Origin: Ignavibacteriota bacterium
GTDB taxonomy: Bacteria; Bacteroidota; UBA10030; UBA6906
Length of the DNA stretch: 7,686 nucleotides
Direction of reading: 5' to 3'
Assembly (NCBI GenBank): GCA_003161755.1
Contig: PMNP01000108.1
Span: 244 to 7,929, forward strand
The notes under the pieces: model-generated
What the model saw: only the letters and a program-made list of their open reading frames with translations
Told to the model about the DNA's origin: nothing
Database searches by the model: none
Shown here: positions 6,303 through 7,686 of the stretch, piece after piece
How the letters are laid out: every line of letters begins with the position of its first letter
Position numbering within the stretch: the first letter of the stretch is position 1
Translations under genes and position numbers: made by a program

Positions 6303-7686
6303 ATGAACACTTCTGTTTCCATGAAGGGATTAGGTTCATCCATGAAATCTACGATTGCAATCTGCTTGTCTTTTATATTGCTTTTCCTCCTCCTTCAATG
6401 CGAGGTTGGCAACGCCCAGAGCAAGCTTGCTCTTCCACGGAGCACGCCAGAAGCGGAAGGCGTGTCTTCGCAAGGAATCCTTGACTTCCTCGATGCGGCT
6501 GGAAAGAGCCAGCACGAATTCCACAGCTTCATGCTTCTCCGGCACGGCAAGGTCATTGCCGAAGGATGGTGGAACCCCTACAGCCGGGACCTTGAAGAGA
6601 CAATGTACTCCGTGAGCAAGAGCTTCACCTCCACAGCAGTGGGGTTTGCTGTCAGTGAGCATCTCCTATCCGTGCACGACACCGTGATTTCGTTCTTCCC
6701 AAAAAATCTCCCAGACACGGTCAGTCCTGCGTTGGCCACCCTGACGGTGAAGGATTTGATTTCAATGTCTGTCGGACAGGCCCCCGACCCCACGTTTGTG
6801 ATTACCCCGGCGGATACTGACTGGGTCAGGGCATTCCTCGCGCTGCCAATTGTCTACAAGCCAGGGACAAAGTTCCTCTACAACTCACTTGCCACGTATA
6901 TGCTTTCGGCAATCGTCCAGAAGGTGACCGGACAAAAGGTGATCGACTATCTTCGGCCGAGACTTTTTGCGCCGTTGGGCATAACAGGAATGGATTGGGA
7001 AGTTGATGGACAAGGCAGAAACACCGGGGGATGGGGATTGAGGATAAAGACGGAAGACATGGCAAAGTTCGGACAGCTTTATCTTCAAAAAGGAAAATGG
7101 CGAGGAAAACAAATCCTTCCGAGAACATGGGTGGAAGAAGCCACCGCGTTCAAGATTGACCAGGCGCCCGACTCTCTTCAGTCAACAAAGGACTCAAGCG
7201 ACTGGATGCAGGGGTACTGTTATCAGTTCTGGCGTTGCAGGCACAACGCGTTCCGTGCGGACGGCGCATTTGGGCAATGTATCATCGTCATGCCGGATCA
7301 AGACGCCGTCGTCGCCATCACCGCCGAAACAGCAAACATGCAGAGTGAGATCAATCTGGTCTGGAAATACATCCTCCCTGCCATCCACAATGAACAACTG
7401 CCTGCCGACAGGAACGCGCTGGCAATGCTCAGACATGCCATTTCCGCTCTGGCAATTCGGCCGCCGGCTGGGAGTGCAAGTTCGCCAGCATTGAGCAGTG
7501 GGGCCATAAAGTCGTTTACCCTCGATTCAAACGCGCAGCGCATCTCGCAAATGACATTGCAGATGAGTGACAGCCTCTGCCGGCTGACCCTGGCAATTGA
7601 CAGCGCGAAATACACGTTTGCCTTCGGTTTCGGAAAATGGGAGTCTGGCGTCACGACCCGGCCCGGGCCTCGGTTGATTTCAGCCG
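6303..7686 (+). CDS. Secreted serine hydrolase, beta-lactamase/penicillin-binding-protein superfamily (class C-like fold), 3' truncated
   Basis: The frame stays open from 6303 to the right edge (461 codons). It encodes an exported enzyme of the class C beta-lactamase/esterase/D-aminopeptidase superfamily (PF00144-like). A hydrophobic stretch at residues 17-31 (TIAICLSFILLFLLL) followed by QCEVGNAQSK is a signal peptide; cleavage after GNA is likely, and a lipobox at LLQC is possible but atypical. The catalytic set is S103-V-S-K106 (SxxK, in YSVSKSFTST), Y193-N-S195 (the YxN/S motif, in PGTKFLYNSLATYML) and DGAFGQ (320-325) in place of KTG. Residues from about 415 on, ending in the GFGKWESGVTT segment, resemble the small C-terminal domain of many such hydrolases. 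The substrate is unknown; beta-lactam resistance should not be assumed. Starts at 6303, 6321 and 6342 are all in frame; 6303 has the better ribosome site, while 6342 gives the most compact signal peptide. It is probably unrelated to nitrogen fixation. Confidence 0.87.
   Translation, partial: MNTSVSMKGLGSSMKSTIAICLSFILLFLLLQCEVGNAQSKLALPRSTPEAEGVSSQGILDFLDAAGKSQHEFHSFMLLRHGKVIAEGWWNPYSRDLEETMYSVSKSFTSTAVGFAVSEHLLSVHDTVISFFPKNLPDTVSPALATLTVKDLISMSVGQAPDPTFVITPADTDWVRAFLALPIVYKPGTKFLYNSLATYMLSAIVQKVTGQKVIDYLRPRLFAPLGITGMDWEVDGQGRNTGGWGLRIKTEDMAKFGQLYLQKGKWRGKQILPRTWVEEATAFKIDQAPDSLQSTKDSSDWMQGYCYQFWRCRHNAFRADGAFGQCIIVMPDQDAVVAITAETANMQSEINLVWKYILPAIHNEQLPADRNALAMLRHAISALAIRPPAGSASSPALSSGAIKSFTLDSNAQRISQMTLQMSDSLCRLTLAIDSAKYTFAFGFGKWESGVTTRPGPRLISA

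Noticed and set aside
6336..6662. Minus-strand open frame of 108 codons opposite the hydrolase start
   Set aside because: It covers the signal peptide and SxxK region of the real gene on the other strand; its translation is Cys/His/Lys-rich without a family signature.

Overview
The window holds the downstream half of a molybdenum-nitrogenase operon, followed by the start of an unrelated secreted hydrolase gene. All recognised genes are on the + strand. The order is nifK (3' end only), nifE, nifN, nifB (with a fused NifX-like domain), a small thioredoxin-fold [2Fe-2S] ferredoxin gene, nifV, a short intergenic stretch with a sigma70-type promoter, and a serine hydrolase of the beta-lactamase/PBP superfamily that runs off the right edge.

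The six nif-region genes are packed tightly. Gaps are 14 nt (nifK-nifE), an 8-nt overlap (nifE-nifN), 14 nt (nifN-nifB), 42 nt (nifB-ferredoxin) and 7 nt (ferredoxin-nifV). No promoter or terminator is visible between them, so they probably form one polycistronic unit whose promoter, nifH and nifD lie to the left. Together they cover the catalytic beta subunit (NifK), the radical-SAM step that makes the iron-sulfur-carbide core NifB-co (NifB), the scaffold on which that core matures into FeMo-co (NifEN), the supply of the homocitrate ligand (NifV), and a likely redox partner (the ferredoxin). A separate nifX is not seen here; its domain is present as the C-terminal half of NifB.

The NifK/NifE/NifN sequences look like the anaerobe-type nitrogenases of green sulfur bacteria, clostridia and related groups rather than the proteobacterial type. 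A nifENB block followed by a [2Fe-2S] ferredoxin and nifV also fits an anaerobic or facultative diazotroph. Base composition is moderately GC-rich. The host cannot be fixed from this window; the Chlorobiota/Ignavibacteriota/Bacteroidota neighbourhood or another anaerobic phylum is a guess.

The most notable detail is in NifN. It keeps, at exactly NifK spacing, all three cysteines (C25, C50, C108) and the serine (S143) that serve the P-cluster in NifK, whereas the well-studied Azotobacter NifN keeps only one cysteine. NifE supplies the other three cysteines, so this NifEN has a full P-cluster-type ligand set. I found no clearly undescribed system; the remaining observations concern gene boundaries and domain architecture.
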